Origin: an uncultured Oscillibacter sp.
Lineage (GTDB): Bacteria; Bacillota; Clostridia; Oscillospirales; Oscillospiraceae
Direction: 5' to 3'
Assembly (NCBI GenBank): GCA_900551885.1
Contig: URXS01000002.1
Coordinates: 1 to 60,008, forward strand
Length of the DNA stretch: 60,008 nt
The notes below the pieces were generated by a model, which was not told where the DNA came from, made no database searches, and was given only the letters and a program-made list of their open reading frames with translations. This document shows positions 33,251 to 41,422 of the stretch, piece by piece; within the stretch, counting starts at the first letter, position 1; each line of letters starts with the position of its first letter. A program made the translations under genes and the position numbers.

Positions 33251-34468
33251 TTAGACAATGATCCCCCAGAAACGCCAGAGAATCACAGCAAAGTGCGCTC
33301 GGGTCGCGGTAACGCCTGGATTCAGATAGCCCTCCACAGTGCCGCTGATCACATTGTTACCCACAGCCCAGGCCATAGACTCTGCCGCATAGGCGGAGAT
33401 GCTTCCGGCATCCGGATAATTGCCCAAGCTGGCCTTTCCAGCCACGGAATATCCCATGTTCCCCGCATAGCGGTACAGCAGTGTCACCAACTGCTGGCGG
33501 GTAACAGCCGCACCGGGCGCGCTGCCGTCAGAAATTCCATTGCGCACGGCCCAGGTCTTGGCCTCCGCCATATTGGCGGGATCGGCCCCGGACAACCGGG
33601 CCAGAATCATCCAGACCTGCTGGCGGGTCATAGTACCATCCGGTTGGAAAGTGGTATCGGTCTTTCCGGTTACCAGGCCCTTCCCATAAGCCCACGCGAT
33701 CTCCGTATAAGCCCAATAGTTTCCAGAGACGTCGGTAAAAGGCAGGTCCTTGGGCTCTTCATAGCCGATTACATACAAAGAGAAATGCCGGGTAGTAAAG
33801 GTTACTGCTCCCGTGGAGGTATCATAGCTGGTGTCACAGTCCGTAAGACGGTTATACTCATCCATGGACCAAACCACAACACCGGCAGCTTTCTGCCCCG
33901 CGGGCAGCTTATAAGGCAGCTCCACTGTCACTGCACCGCCGCCAAAAGTCTTGATTTCTTTGCCGCCGCTGACCAGCGCCAGTTCATACACCGGTGCGCC
34001 GTTCACAATCTGGCGCTGACGTTCAGTCAACTCACCGGGAAATACCGAAACTACGGTGAGCGTGGCGGTTTTTCCGGTCGCCTGGTTGACAATGGCATCC
34101 ATGGCATCGTCGTCCAGAGCTACACCCGCCAAGGCAGAAGTAATTGTCAGCACCGCTCCTTTATGGCTGCCCAGGGTTTCCAGAGTCTCCACAGGCAATG
34201 TGATCTCCATACGGGTAGCCTCAGCAGACAGAGCAACCTGAATTTCCACGGCAGGAGACTGATTCTCGTCGGCAGACAGTGCATGGTCCACTGCCGCCTC
34301 CAGTTCGGCGGCACTGACCTCGGCGGCACTCTCTTTACCTGCATTCACAGTGATCACCGCGTCCCCTTTTTCCCCATACAGTTGTGTGTCTGCCGCCAGG
34401 GTCCACGCAGGCAGCACCGCCAGCAACATCACCAGGGACAGCAATACCGCAAAACCTCTTCTCCGCAT
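33251..34468 (-). CDS. SLH-domain surface protein
   Basis: 405 residues, exported. A signal peptide (about 1-25, LPAWTLA) is followed by a roughly 225-residue beta-rich region of unknown function. Three S-layer homology repeats at the C-terminus (about 245-405) include FTDVSGNYWAYTEIAWAYGKGLVTG, MTRQQVWMILARL, VTRQQLVTLLYRYAG and TRAHFAVILWRF (first read in part). SLH repeats attach proteins to wall polymers. AGGAGGTATGGAGAG precedes the ATG, and the promoter at 34542-34570 is good. The gene ends at a terminator shared with the ECF operon. Confidence 0.9.
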   Translation of the reverse strand: MRRRGFAVLLSLVMLLAVLPAWTLAADTQLYGEKGDAVITVNAGKESAAEVSAAELEAAVDHALSADENQSPAVEIQVALSAEATRMEITLPVETLETLGSHKGAVLTITSALAGVALDDDAMDAIVNQATGKTATLTVVSVFPGELTERQRQIVNGAPVYELALVSGGKEIKTFGGGAVTVELPYKLPAGQKAAGVVVWSMDEYNRLTDCDTSYDTSTGAVTFTTRHFSLYVIGYEEPKDLPFTDVSGNYWAYTEIAWAYGKGLVTGKTDTTFQPDGTMTRQQVWMILARLSGADPANMAEAKTWAVRNGISDGSAPGAAVTRQQLVTLLYRYAGNMGYSVAGKASLGNYPDAGSISAYAAESMAWAVGNNVISGTVEGYLNPGVTATRAHFAVILWRFWGIIV

Positions 34469-34541
34469 CTCTCCATACCTCCTGTTTCATGCCGGAGCTC
34501 CCGTCCTATGAGTCCTTTCGACAGCCTCCGGCTCTTTTCCC

Positions 34542-34570
34542 ATTATAAGTGCTTTTTCGCCCATCATCAA
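34542..34570 (-). promoter_or_regulatory. promoter for the SLH gene
   Basis: On the minus strand: TTGATG, 17-base spacer, consensus TATAAT, 74 bases before the start codon. Confidence 0.65.
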
Positions 34571-34741
34571 GAGGAAGTTTTACTCCTCCTCCGTTTCCTG
34601 AAGCGGCCAGCCCGGTATTTCTCCGCTTATATTCAGAGGGCACCCATAACGGTGCTCCCCGAATCTCTTTTCTCCAAAGTCATCGGATGCTCCGACGGGC
34701 GGAATCCCATTTCTCCCGCCTTCGCACCACCAAGGAAATCA

Positions 34742-34771
34742 TTGCTTTTCCGCCGATTTTTGTGGTATACT
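34742..34771 (+). promoter_or_regulatory. promoter for the PvuII-type methyltransferase
   Basis: TTGCTT (34742-34747), 18-base spacer, TATACT (34766-34771), 34 bases before the ATG. Confidence 0.6.
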
Positions 34772-34804
34772 GGCCGGAGCAGACTAAACGAGGTAGACAG
34801 ACTT

Positions 34805-35812
34805 ATGAATGGATATGGAACAAACCGAGGCCGGTGCTTGGTGGGAGATGCCGCCGAATTATTGAACACTCTGGACGACGGCAGTGTGAATCTGGTCGTG
34901 ACTTCCCCACCCTTTGCTCTCCTGCGGCAAAAGAACTACGGGAACCTGGAGCAGGGCGCATATGTCTCATGGCTCTGCGCCTTTGGCAAACAGGTACATG
35001 AAAAACTAACGGAAGATGGCAGCTTTGTCATTGATCTAGGCGGTGCGTATAACCGGGGAAGTCCAACATACAGCCTCTACCAGTTTCGCGTGTTGATCGA
35101 AATGTGTGACAGCGTAGGCTTTCATCTGGCGCAGCCCTTCTATTGGCATAATACCTCCGCTCTTCCCGCCCCGGTAGAGTGGGTCAACAAGCGGAAACTG
35201 CGGGCCAAAAGCAGTGTCAACACCGTATGGTGGCTGTCAAAAACTGAATGGCCAAAAGCCGATATTCGGAAGGTACTCTCCCCCTATTCCCCCAGGATGC
35301 ACCACCTCATTGAAAAGCCGGAGGACTTCGTTAAAACAGAGGGGGACAAGCGTCCCTCCGGCCACGTTATGAAGAAGTCCTCCTGGGCCAAGGACAACGG
35401 AGGAGCGATTCCCTCCAACCTGCTGCAATACCCCAACAGTGACTCCAACAGCCAGTACCTGCGCTATTGCAAGGCCCTTTCCATCAAGGGACACCCCGCA
35501 CGATTTCCCGGAGCCCTGCCGGAGTTTTTTATCAAGATGCTCACCGACGAGGACGACCTGGTCCTGGACATTTTCAGTGGCTCCAATACCACTGGCTATA
35601 TGGCCGAGACCCTGGGGCGCCGCTGGCTGAGCTTTGAAATCCACCAGGAATACGTGGCGTCGTCAGTCTTCCGCTTTTCCGACAGTGTGGAGCAGGCTGA
35701 ACAAAATTACAACGCCATTATGGCGGGTCAGTTTCTGACGCTTTCCCCTAAAATAGAGATCACCCACACCGTGCATGCGGAACATCAGCCAAAACAGGAG
35801 GACGACCAATGA
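34805..35812 (+). CDS. PvuII-type DNA (cytosine-N4) methyltransferase
   Basis: 335 residues. Beta-class amino-methyltransferase: catalytic motif IV TSPPF at residues 33-37, and the AdoMet-binding FxGxx motif as DIFSGSNTTG near residue 255. The whole chain aligns by eye with M.PvuII: FALxRxKxYGNLEQ, DGSFVxDxGGAY, EWVNKRK, NTVWWxSKTEWPK, KDNGGxIPxNLLQ, HPARFPxxLPEFFI. M.PvuII methylates the internal cytosine of CAGCTG at N4, so the same target is predicted. It starts at the ATG at 34805 and has its own promoter; the upstream open frame is not coding. It converges on the cognate endonuclease gene 26 bases away. Confidence 0.92.
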   Translation: MNGYGTNRGRCLVGDAAELLNTLDDGSVNLVVTSPPFALLRQKNYGNLEQGAYVSWLCAFGKQVHEKLTEDGSFVIDLGGAYNRGSPTYSLYQFRVLIEMCDSVGFHLAQPFYWHNTSALPAPVEWVNKRKLRAKSSVNTVWWLSKTEWPKADIRKVLSPYSPRMHHLIEKPEDFVKTEGDKRPSGHVMKKSSWAKDNGGAIPSNLLQYPNSDSNSQYLRYCKALSIKGHPARFPGALPEFFIKMLTDEDDLVLDIFSGSNTTGYMAETLGRRWLSFEIHQEYVASSVFRFSDSVEQAEQNYNAIMAGQFLTLSPKIEITHTVHAEHQPKQEDDQ

Positions 35813-35833
35813 ACCTGGCCGTCCTCCTGTTTT
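35791..35833. terminator. bidirectional terminator between the PvuII-type M and R genes
   Basis: A perfect 14-base stem AAAACAGGAGGACG (35791-35804) / CGTCCTCCTGTTTT (35820-35833). The methyltransferase stop codon (35810-35812) lies in the loop. A and T tracts flank it, so it can act on both convergent transcripts. Confidence 0.85.
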
Positions 35834-35838
35834 AATCA

Positions 35839-36375
35839 TCAGTAGTTGATGGAATCCGGATCCACCGGATCGTCCGAGTCCATGGGATACACCCGAAGCC
35901 CGTTTTCCCGGACAAACTTCACCGGGATCTTGGGGTTGTTCAGATGAGAACGGCCATCGGACAACTGTTCTTCCCAGTGGGCAAACAGCGGCTCCAGTTG
36001 CTCCGGCCGCATCACATAGATCTCCTTGAGGACAATTCCCTCATAAATGGAAAACGTCCAGGGCACCTTGCGGTATTTGGAGATGATATGGGCGTTGGTG
36101 TGATGATTCGTACTGAAGCCCTTTGTCAGCAGGATATTGACGGACTTCATCTCCCATTCCGTTCCGGAGGCGGAAACGCTGTCGTTTCCCTCTCTGCCTG
36201 GAAGAAAGTCCATATTCAGGTACACAAGCTGCTGCATGACCTTCAAACCGTTATCCTGCAACATGTCCTCGATCCCATACTCCCTGCACATCTCCTCCAA
36301 TTCGTGCAGGTTTGCCCACAGGTTTTCCAGACGTTTGATCTTTTTCCGGTGTTCCTTGCCGTTAAATTCCGTCAT
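35839..36375 (-). CDS. PvuII-type restriction endonuclease (CAGCTG)
   Basis: 178 residues. Aligns by eye through its core with R.PvuII (157 aa): GIxDxxQDNG, LPGREGND, SxNIxLTKGFST, HHxN, KYRxVPWxFxIYxGI and NNPKIPVK. The PD-(D/E)xK catalytic set is intact: D65, E75 and K77 correspond to D58, E68 and K70 of R.PvuII with a constant offset of seven. Of the His triplet used in DNA contact, two are kept (NHH instead of HHH). It has about 10 extra residues at each end. The gene is tail-to-tail with the methyltransferase gene; GGAGGACGAGGAAG precedes the ATG. A homodimeric Type IIP enzyme cutting CAGCTG is predicted. Confidence 0.92.
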   Translation of the reverse strand: MTEFNGKEHRKKIKRLENLWANLHELEEMCREYGIEDMLQDNGLKVMQQLVYLNMDFLPGREGNDSVSASGTEWEMKSVNILLTKGFSTNHHTNAHIISKYRKVPWTFSIYEGIVLKEIYVMRPEQLEPLFAHWEEQLSDGRSHLNNPKIPVKFVRENGLRVYPMDSDDPVDPDSINY

Positions 36376-36393
36376 CTTCCTCGTCCTCCGCTT

Positions 36394-36422
36394 TATGTAA
36401 ACTTATTTTCATCGTGGGGCAA
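36394..36422 (-). promoter_or_regulatory. possible promoter for the PvuII-type endonuclease
   Basis: On the minus strand: TTGCCC, 17-base spacer, TACATA, 19 bases before the ATG. Weaker than the methyltransferase promoter. Confidence 0.35.
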
Positions 36423-36479
36423 CCTCGCGTGCCATCACTTCAGCGGAAACCCGCATCCATCCGGCAGTGTTGCTTTCCC

Positions 36480-37334
36480 TCACAAGGGGTCCTTTGTTTT
36501 ATTGGCTCTGGAAAACAGAGGGTTCTCCCCCTTTGACAAGCCACGGTAATTGATTGGAATCTCAATGCCTATCAGGATCTTGATGATCCACACAAAAAAC
36601 AACAACACCAAAATGGGGATCACGCAGGAAGTCACCAGCATGACCGCCAGAGCTTCCAAGAAGCTGTTCACCATATCCCCCACCTTCTCGGAAATGCCGG
36701 AGGCCACGCCGGAAATGCTGTCTGTCACCTTGGAGAATAAGCCTTCCAGAAAGCCTTGGTCCGTCTCTTCCGCCGCGCCCTGTACGCCGCTTTCCACCTC
36801 CGCAGTCGTATCCTTAGCAGTCTCCAAAGTCTGTTCAATGGAGGCCTGGTAGGTATCCTCGATCAAATCCGAAACCTTGACGCTGACAGGGATTACCAGA
36901 ACGATGGCAATTCCGAAAATCAGCAGTTTCCGGGCCAGTTCCCGGCACAGATCCCGCCGCCAGAATGCGCTCAAAACATACAGCAGACAGGCAGCGGGAA
37001 TCAGGAACTGGAACGTGGCATAACCGGTAATGGTCAGCAGATACTTCTCCAGATAGATAGCGCAGAGAACCAGCAGAAAACCGGAGCTGAGATCCGCCAG
37101 TTTTTCCGCAATCGGCGTGGCGGCGTCCCCTGGCAGCAGGGTGATTGCGGCTGAGGCCGCTGTGGAGGCGGCTGTCAGCTCCAGAACAGTGGTCTGCTTT
37201 TCCTCCAGCGCGGTGATGGTGGTCTGGTGAAAGTTCGGGTCTGTAACCTTGCCACACACTACAAAAGCAGAAAGCAACGCCACAATCAGAGGGACAACCA
37301 CCAATATCCATTTTGTTTTCCCCGTTATGTTCAT
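36480..37334 (-). CDS. membrane protein of unknown function
   Basis: 284 residues. Hydrophobic helices at about 10-27, 88-108, 110-125, 138-158 and 232-255. Two loops of low complexity rich in Ala/Thr/Glu lie between them: TVLELTAASTAASAAITLLPGDAATPIAEKLADLSSG (about 50-86, read in parts) and an amphipathic stretch TLETAKDTTAEVESGVQGAAEETDQGFLEGLFSKVTDSISGVASG (about 170-215, read in parts). I do not recognise a family. AAGGAAATGACC precedes the ATG. It lies 104 bases upstream of the endonuclease gene on the same strand, so read-through could feed it. No terminator is evident between them. Confidence 0.6.
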   Translation of the reverse strand: MNITGKTKWILVVVPLIVALLSAFVVCGKVTDPNFHQTTITALEEKQTTVLELTAASTAASAAITLLPGDAATPIAEKLADLSSGFLLVLCAIYLEKYLLTITGYATFQFLIPAACLLYVLSAFWRRDLCRELARKLLIFGIAIVLVIPVSVKVSDLIEDTYQASIEQTLETAKDTTAEVESGVQGAAEETDQGFLEGLFSKVTDSISGVASGISEKVGDMVNSFLEALAVMLVTSCVIPILVLLFFVWIIKILIGIEIPINYRGLSKGENPLFSRANKTKDPL

Positions 37335-37429
37335 AGGTCATTTCCTTTCCAAGTTCAGTATATCGCACAGGGCTCCCAGGAAAGATGCCTTCGGTATACG
37401 ATTGTCTGCCCGCCAGCCCGGTATGGAAC

Positions 37430-37459
37430 GGGAGCATCCCTGTGGGATGCTCCCGCCTT
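37430..37459 (+). terminator. terminator-like hairpin on the plus strand
   Basis: GGGAGCATCCC / GGGATGCTCCC with a TGT loop (37430-37454), then GCCTTTTT. The T tract is on the plus strand although both flanking genes are on the minus strand. It may still slow minus-strand polymerase after the beta-helix gene, but the polarity is odd. Confidence 0.4.
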
Positions 37460-37460
37460 T

Positions 37461-38753
37461 TTAAGTATTTTTCCAGTCACATTCTAAAAAGGCCGCGCCA
37501 CCGCTCTCCTGCCAGCCATATTCGTTTCTCTTTTCGAATCGGTTCTCCTGAAAACTGCAGTGGTCGAAGCAAACCCCGGTACTTCCGCTGGTTTCAGCCA
37601 GAGCAGCGGCACTGCTGCGCTCCACGGAGCAGTGCCTGACCTGCACATCCGTGCAGGTCACTGCCCCCACCAGGCTGAAGCAATTCACGCAGTCATGAAT
37701 GCGGCAGTTCGACAGAGAAACCTGCTCGCATCCGGACAAGTCCGCAGCTCCATATGTGCAGTTGGCGATTTCTCCTCCCTGGATGGCCACATCCCTGCTG
37801 TCCACAGCGCAGAGGCCATAGGCCCCGCTGCCATCCAGGACACAGTCCGCAGTGCGGAAGCCATCGCAGTCAACCAGCTCCAGACAGTTACCCGTACAGT
37901 AGCCAGGCTCCACGTCATGAACGGCAGTCGCACCAGAAAGGCATACCCGCCGGCAATCCTGGAACCGCAGCACATCGGCATACGCCCAAGGCGTGGAGAA
38001 GGTGACACCAGAGGCATGAATGGTCAGATCCCGCACCTCCCGGATCACGGCCTGCCAGCGGTCGCCGCCATACCAGCTTCCGGTTTCGGTGTTAAAAACC
38101 TCATAGTCGATCAACACCCGGGGATTGTGGAGCGCATCTATGTTCAGCGTTCCAAAATCATAGGTACCGGGAGCCAGTGTGATCTCCATATCGTCTCCGA
38201 TGGCGTTCAAAAAGTCCTCCAGGCTTTGGACCTTCACCGATTTCTTTTCCCGCTCCAAACTGACGGCACCATCGGACCAGCTCACCTTAAAGCCCAACTC
38301 TTCCGCCAGAGGGCGCAGAGGCGCGTAAACCACTCCGCCCTCCCACACCATGGGCCGCGCCATCTGTGTTTGGCTCTGGCTGTCCCGGGAAGTACGCAGC
38401 TCATCGCTGCCCAGCTCCAAAGTCAGGGTCTCCTCCCCGCCGGAGCCATCCTCCCCCAGTCTGGTCAGAGTAAGAACATTGGAACCATCCTCCGCCCAGC
38501 GGCAAAGTACCGTTCCGGGAATGGGCGTGCTGTCACTCATGGCAGCCCTCGCCCCTCCGAAGGCAGCGCGGCAGAAGTCCTCCACCGGAACCATCGTGAC
38601 ACCTTCCTCTACCCACGCGGAGTGGGGCAGATCCAGCACAAAGCCGTTCATCTGTATATCCACGGAGCTCCGCTCCTCTCCATTGGCCGCCAGAGCCCCT
38701 CCCGGGCAGAGCAGGAATGCTGCCAGCAAAAGTGCCATCAGTCTCCTCTTCAT
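37461..38753 (-). CDS. secreted stalk-domain / right-handed beta-helix protein
   Basis: 430 residues. A signal peptide (about 1-22, GGALA) is followed by a copper-amine-oxidase N-terminal-like stalk domain (about 30-175, with VTMVPVEDFCRAAFGG and VVYAPLRPLAEELGFKVSWSDGAV, read in parts). A parallel beta-helix of short repeats (about 190-420) then shows FQDCRRVCLSGATAV, LVDCDGFRTADCVLDGSG, VAIQGGEIANCTYG, VSLSNCRIHDCV and VRHCSVERSSAAA. It is likely a surface polysaccharide-binding or lyase-like protein; I see no conserved catalytic set. Start at 38753 after GGAGGGATATAT; the longer frame is rejected. Confidence 0.78.
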   Translation of the reverse strand: MKRRLMALLLAAFLLCPGGALAANGEERSSVDIQMNGFVLDLPHSAWVEEGVTMVPVEDFCRAAFGGARAAMSDSTPIPGTVLCRWAEDGSNVLTLTRLGEDGSGGEETLTLELGSDELRTSRDSQSQTQMARPMVWEGGVVYAPLRPLAEELGFKVSWSDGAVSLEREKKSVKVQSLEDFLNAIGDDMEITLAPGTYDFGTLNIDALHNPRVLIDYEVFNTETGSWYGGDRWQAVIREVRDLTIHASGVTFSTPWAYADVLRFQDCRRVCLSGATAVHDVEPGYCTGNCLELVDCDGFRTADCVLDGSGAYGLCAVDSRDVAIQGGEIANCTYGAADLSGCEQVSLSNCRIHDCVNCFSLVGAVTCTDVQVRHCSVERSSAAALAETSGSTGVCFDHCSFQENRFEKRNEYGWQESGGAAFLECDWKNT

Positions 38754-38938
38754 ATATATCCCTCCAGAAACTCTATGATAACAATAAAACACACTCGGCA
38801 GAAAAAGTCGTTTCAAAACAATGACAAAACGCGAGTTTTCCCAGATCAGCCAGAAAGCCGGCAATTCCCTGCCCGAAGGAGCCGCGGCCACTGAAAAGCC
38901 CAGATCAGGAACTTTCTGCGACAGGAGACAAACTGCTC

Positions 38939-38977
38939 AAAAAAGGCATCGAGGGAGAATCTCTCTCCCTCGATGCC
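38939..38977 (-). terminator. intrinsic terminator of the solute-binding protein gene
   Basis: GGCATCGAGGGAGA (38945-38958) / TCTCCCTCGATGCC (38964-38977), a perfect 14-base stem. On the minus strand TTTTTT follows. It ends the transcript starting at 40294. Confidence 0.85.
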
Positions 38978-39064
38978 TTCTCATCACCCTGAAATGTCAG
39001 CACAGCACTATCGTATCCGCGCAGGCATTTACTATCCGAAAAATTGCCACTTCAGCCGCATTTT

Positions 39065-40294
39065 TTAACCAAGTCCAGTCCAGAAATCACGGACTTGATT
39101 GATATTGTAGTAGATTTCCTCTGTATCTACCTGGAGCAGATTCCAGTCTTGCAGCGGCACGGAACCCGGAGCGGGCTCGATATCGTCACGGACTGGCCAA
39201 CCGCCCAGCGTATTGAAGGGATCATAACCACTGGTATCGCCGTCAATGCCGCCCATCATGAAGCGGATCAGCAGCTTTGCCGCATTGGGATGCTCGCAAT
39301 TGTTCACCACATAGAGGCTGTTAATCTGGGGAATGCCTACGGTGGGCTCCAGATTGATGGGCACCAGGCACCAGTCGTTGTCCTCATTCTTACGCAGCTT
39401 CGTAGAGGAAGCAAAGCCAATGGGAGGAGTCGTCTGGCCACGGGTACCGACACCCTCCACCACCTCGTCAGAGGAAGAGGTGAAAATAGGATCGTTTTCA
39501 TACAGGCGCTTGAGGAACTCATAGCCGGCATTCTCGCAGCCTTCAGACAGCACCAGGTCCTCCCCGGTCAGGTCCTTGTACGCAGTCTCCAGCATAGCAG
39601 GGGTGTCCCCCACGCAGAAGCCCGTTGCCCAAGAAGCCCAAGCCAAATCATTCAGGATATTCTGCATCATGACTCTGCCCTTCCACTCGGGCATGGTGAC
39701 CTCCCAAATGTTGGTGATAGGGGGCTCGTCAGGATAGACCTCTCCATTGTAAAACAGCTGGGTCATTTCGATGTAAAGCGGCGTGCTGGTCTCTTGGTAA
39801 GTCTCATCAACATGAGCCAGAATATCCGCCGGACGGTAGTTATAGAAAATCTTCGGTGTAACGTATTCTGCGAAGATGGAACCATCCTGGTCTTTGTAGT
39901 GAACCACATCCGCCACATATTTGCCGGCCTCGTACTCCCGGGTCACCTTTTCCAGCAGCTCGCTGCCGCTGATATCAAACGCTGTGCAAACGACGCCGGG
40001 ATATTTTTTGTTGAACGCTTCCGCTACCTTGCCGCAGCGTGAGGAAATCGAATAGAGAGTAACGCTTCCCTCCTGTTTCGCCAGTTCATACAGTTCCTCG
40101 TCCGTCTGCTCCGTGTTGTAAATATCAGCGGTCTGCTCCCACTCTGTGAGCTCCCCGGCCGTATCGCCCGCCGCAGGAACATCAGAAGAGGTGCTGGAGT
40201 CCGCTTCATTTCCATCTGTGGAGCCACCGCAGGCGGTTGTCAGCAGGAGCATGGCCGCCATCAGTACAGAGCCAAAACGCTTTTGGATTGACAT
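39065..40294 (-). CDS. ABC-type solute-binding lipoprotein
   Basis: 409 residues. A lipoprotein signal (MSIQKRFGSVLMAAMLLLTTACG, lipobox LTTAC) and a Ser/Asp-rich linker precede a periplasmic-binding-protein type II fold of the iron/spermidine/thiamin group (SVTLYSISSRCGKVAEAFNKKYPGVV, read in parts; VVHYKDQDGSIFAEY; TNIWEVTMPEWKGRVMMQN). It would capture a ligand outside the cell for an ABC importer, but no permease or ATPase gene is adjacent. The start at 40294 has GGAGGGTC upstream. It is divergent from the RpiR gene with palindrome 40369-40387 between them, so RpiR control is likely. The ligand is unknown. Confidence 0.82.
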   Translation of the reverse strand: MSIQKRFGSVLMAAMLLLTTACGGSTDGNEADSSTSSDVPAAGDTAGELTEWEQTADIYNTEQTDEELYELAKQEGSVTLYSISSRCGKVAEAFNKKYPGVVCTAFDISGSELLEKVTREYEAGKYVADVVHYKDQDGSIFAEYVTPKIFYNYRPADILAHVDETYQETSTPLYIEMTQLFYNGEVYPDEPPITNIWEVTMPEWKGRVMMQNILNDLAWASWATGFCVGDTPAMLETAYKDLTGEDLVLSEGCENAGYEFLKRLYENDPIFTSSSDEVVEGVGTRGQTTPPIGFASSTKLRKNEDNDWCLVPINLEPTVGIPQINSLYVVNNCEHPNAAKLLIRFMMGGIDGDTSGYDPFNTLGGWPVRDDIEPAPGSVPLQDWNLLQVDTEEIYYNINQVRDFWTGLG

Positions 40295-40356
40295 GCAAGA
40301 GACCCTCCTTTTTGGTTTTAAGTACACGGCCCGGTATCTGTCCACCGGATATCTCA

Positions 40357-40387
40357 GTTATACCGCAAAATAGAATTTTATTCTATT
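40357..40387. promoter_or_regulatory. candidate RpiR operator and solute-binding gene -10
   Basis: The palindrome AATAGAAT-ttt-ATTCTATT (40369-40387, perfect eight-base arms) lies immediately upstream of a minus-strand TATAAC (40357-40362), overlapping where the -35 of the solute-binding gene would be. A related AT-rich sequence follows at about 40404-40422. These sit in the 224-bp AT-rich region divergent to the RpiR gene. Confidence 0.5.
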
Positions 40388-40518
40388 GATAAAAGACACA
40401 AAGAATTAAATTTTATTTTGCACATAATTCCGATATTTACGTAAAGTGTTGATTTTTGTTCCGTGGCAATGTAAAACTATAAGCAAGAAAAAGCATCTGC
40501 ACAGGGGAGCGTGGATTT

Positions 40519-41349
40519 ATGGAAAAAAACCCATACCAAATCATCCGAACCAACCAGCCCGGTTATTCAAAGGTGTTCCGTACGATCGCTGACTACATTT
40601 TAGAAAATCCAGAGCAGGTTCTGCAGGCCAATATTCACCAGCTGGGACGGGACTTGGACGTGGCGGAATCCAGCATTGTCCGGTTCTGCAAGGCCATCGG
40701 ATACTCCGGGTTCAGCGAACTAAAGATTATGCTGGCAAAATACGGGCGGCAGGACTCCAAAATCATTTTTGAAAACTTGAAAGATGGGTCACCGGAGGCT
40801 GTGTCGCGGGATATCTTCTTTCTCAGTGCTGAAACGCTGCGAATCGCGGCGGAACAGATGGATTTCAGTGCAATCAAAGCGGCTGCAGACCTGGTCAACC
40901 AGGCGGAGCGGATCATTATCTGCGGGGTTGGTGCCTCCGCCAGTGTCGCAGACAGCTTTGCTGCCCATCTGCTTCGGGTCGGGATTCCAGCGGAGTCTTC
41001 TACGGACAGCGAGCTGATGCAGTTAACCGCGCAGGCCGCCAATGAACGTACTCTGTTTATTGCCATCTCCAAAAGTGGGCGGAATCTGCCCCTGGTCCGC
41101 GCCTTTGAGCTGGCAAAGACCCATGGGGCCATGACCATCTGCATGACAGGATATGAGGGAACACCTATAGAAAAGTTCTGCGATGTTCGGATTGTCCATT
41201 ACTGTCCCTCTACAATCCTGATGTCCTGCCGCATTGTGCAAAACACGATCATTGACTGCATCTGCATCAACGCGGTTCTCCAGAGGCAGGAGGAAATCCA
41301 GAAGATCTGGGATGAAAACCGGAAAGTAATCGAGTGTCTGCGCGTATAG
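40519..41349 (+). CDS. MurR/RpiR family transcriptional regulator
   Basis: 276 residues. The N-terminal helix-turn-helix domain (about 1-77; VLQANIHQLGRDLDVAESSIVRFCKAIGYSGFSELKIMLA, read in parts) is followed by a SIS sugar-phosphate-binding domain (about 120-250; IIICGVGASASVADSFAAHLLRVG, read in parts; FIAISKSGRN). Such proteins sense a phosphosugar and control its catabolic genes. AGGGGAGCGTGG precedes the ATG. It heads a plus-strand run with a PfkB kinase and an MBL hydrolase, and is divergent from a solute-binding lipoprotein, so the effector is probably the kinase product or its substrate. Confidence 0.92.
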   Translation: MEKNPYQIIRTNQPGYSKVFRTIADYILENPEQVLQANIHQLGRDLDVAESSIVRFCKAIGYSGFSELKIMLAKYGRQDSKIIFENLKDGSPEAVSRDIFFLSAETLRIAAEQMDFSAIKAAADLVNQAERIIICGVGASASVADSFAAHLLRVGIPAESSTDSELMQLTAQAANERTLFIAISKSGRNLPLVRAFELAKTHGAMTICMTGYEGTPIEKFCDVRIVHYCPSTILMSCRIVQNTIIDCICINAVLQRQEEIQKIWDENRKVIECLRV

Positions 41350-41422
41350 CAACCGGGCCAAGAAGTTGAAACACCTGTCCCGTATGGAACAGGAAAAATT
41401 TTTATAGGGGAGCAAAAAGGAC

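Larger units (their letters stand above)
34469..34804. other. divergent intergenic region (336 bp)
   Basis: Separates the SLH gene (-) from the methyltransferase gene (+). It holds one promoter for each (34542-34570 and 34742-34771). I see no controller-protein ORF, C-box-like repeat or RNA gene in it. Confidence 0.6.

Noticed and set aside
34469..36480. A controller (C) gene for the PvuII-type system
   Set aside because: No ORF of about 60-90 codons with a helix-turn-helix was found on either side of M or R.
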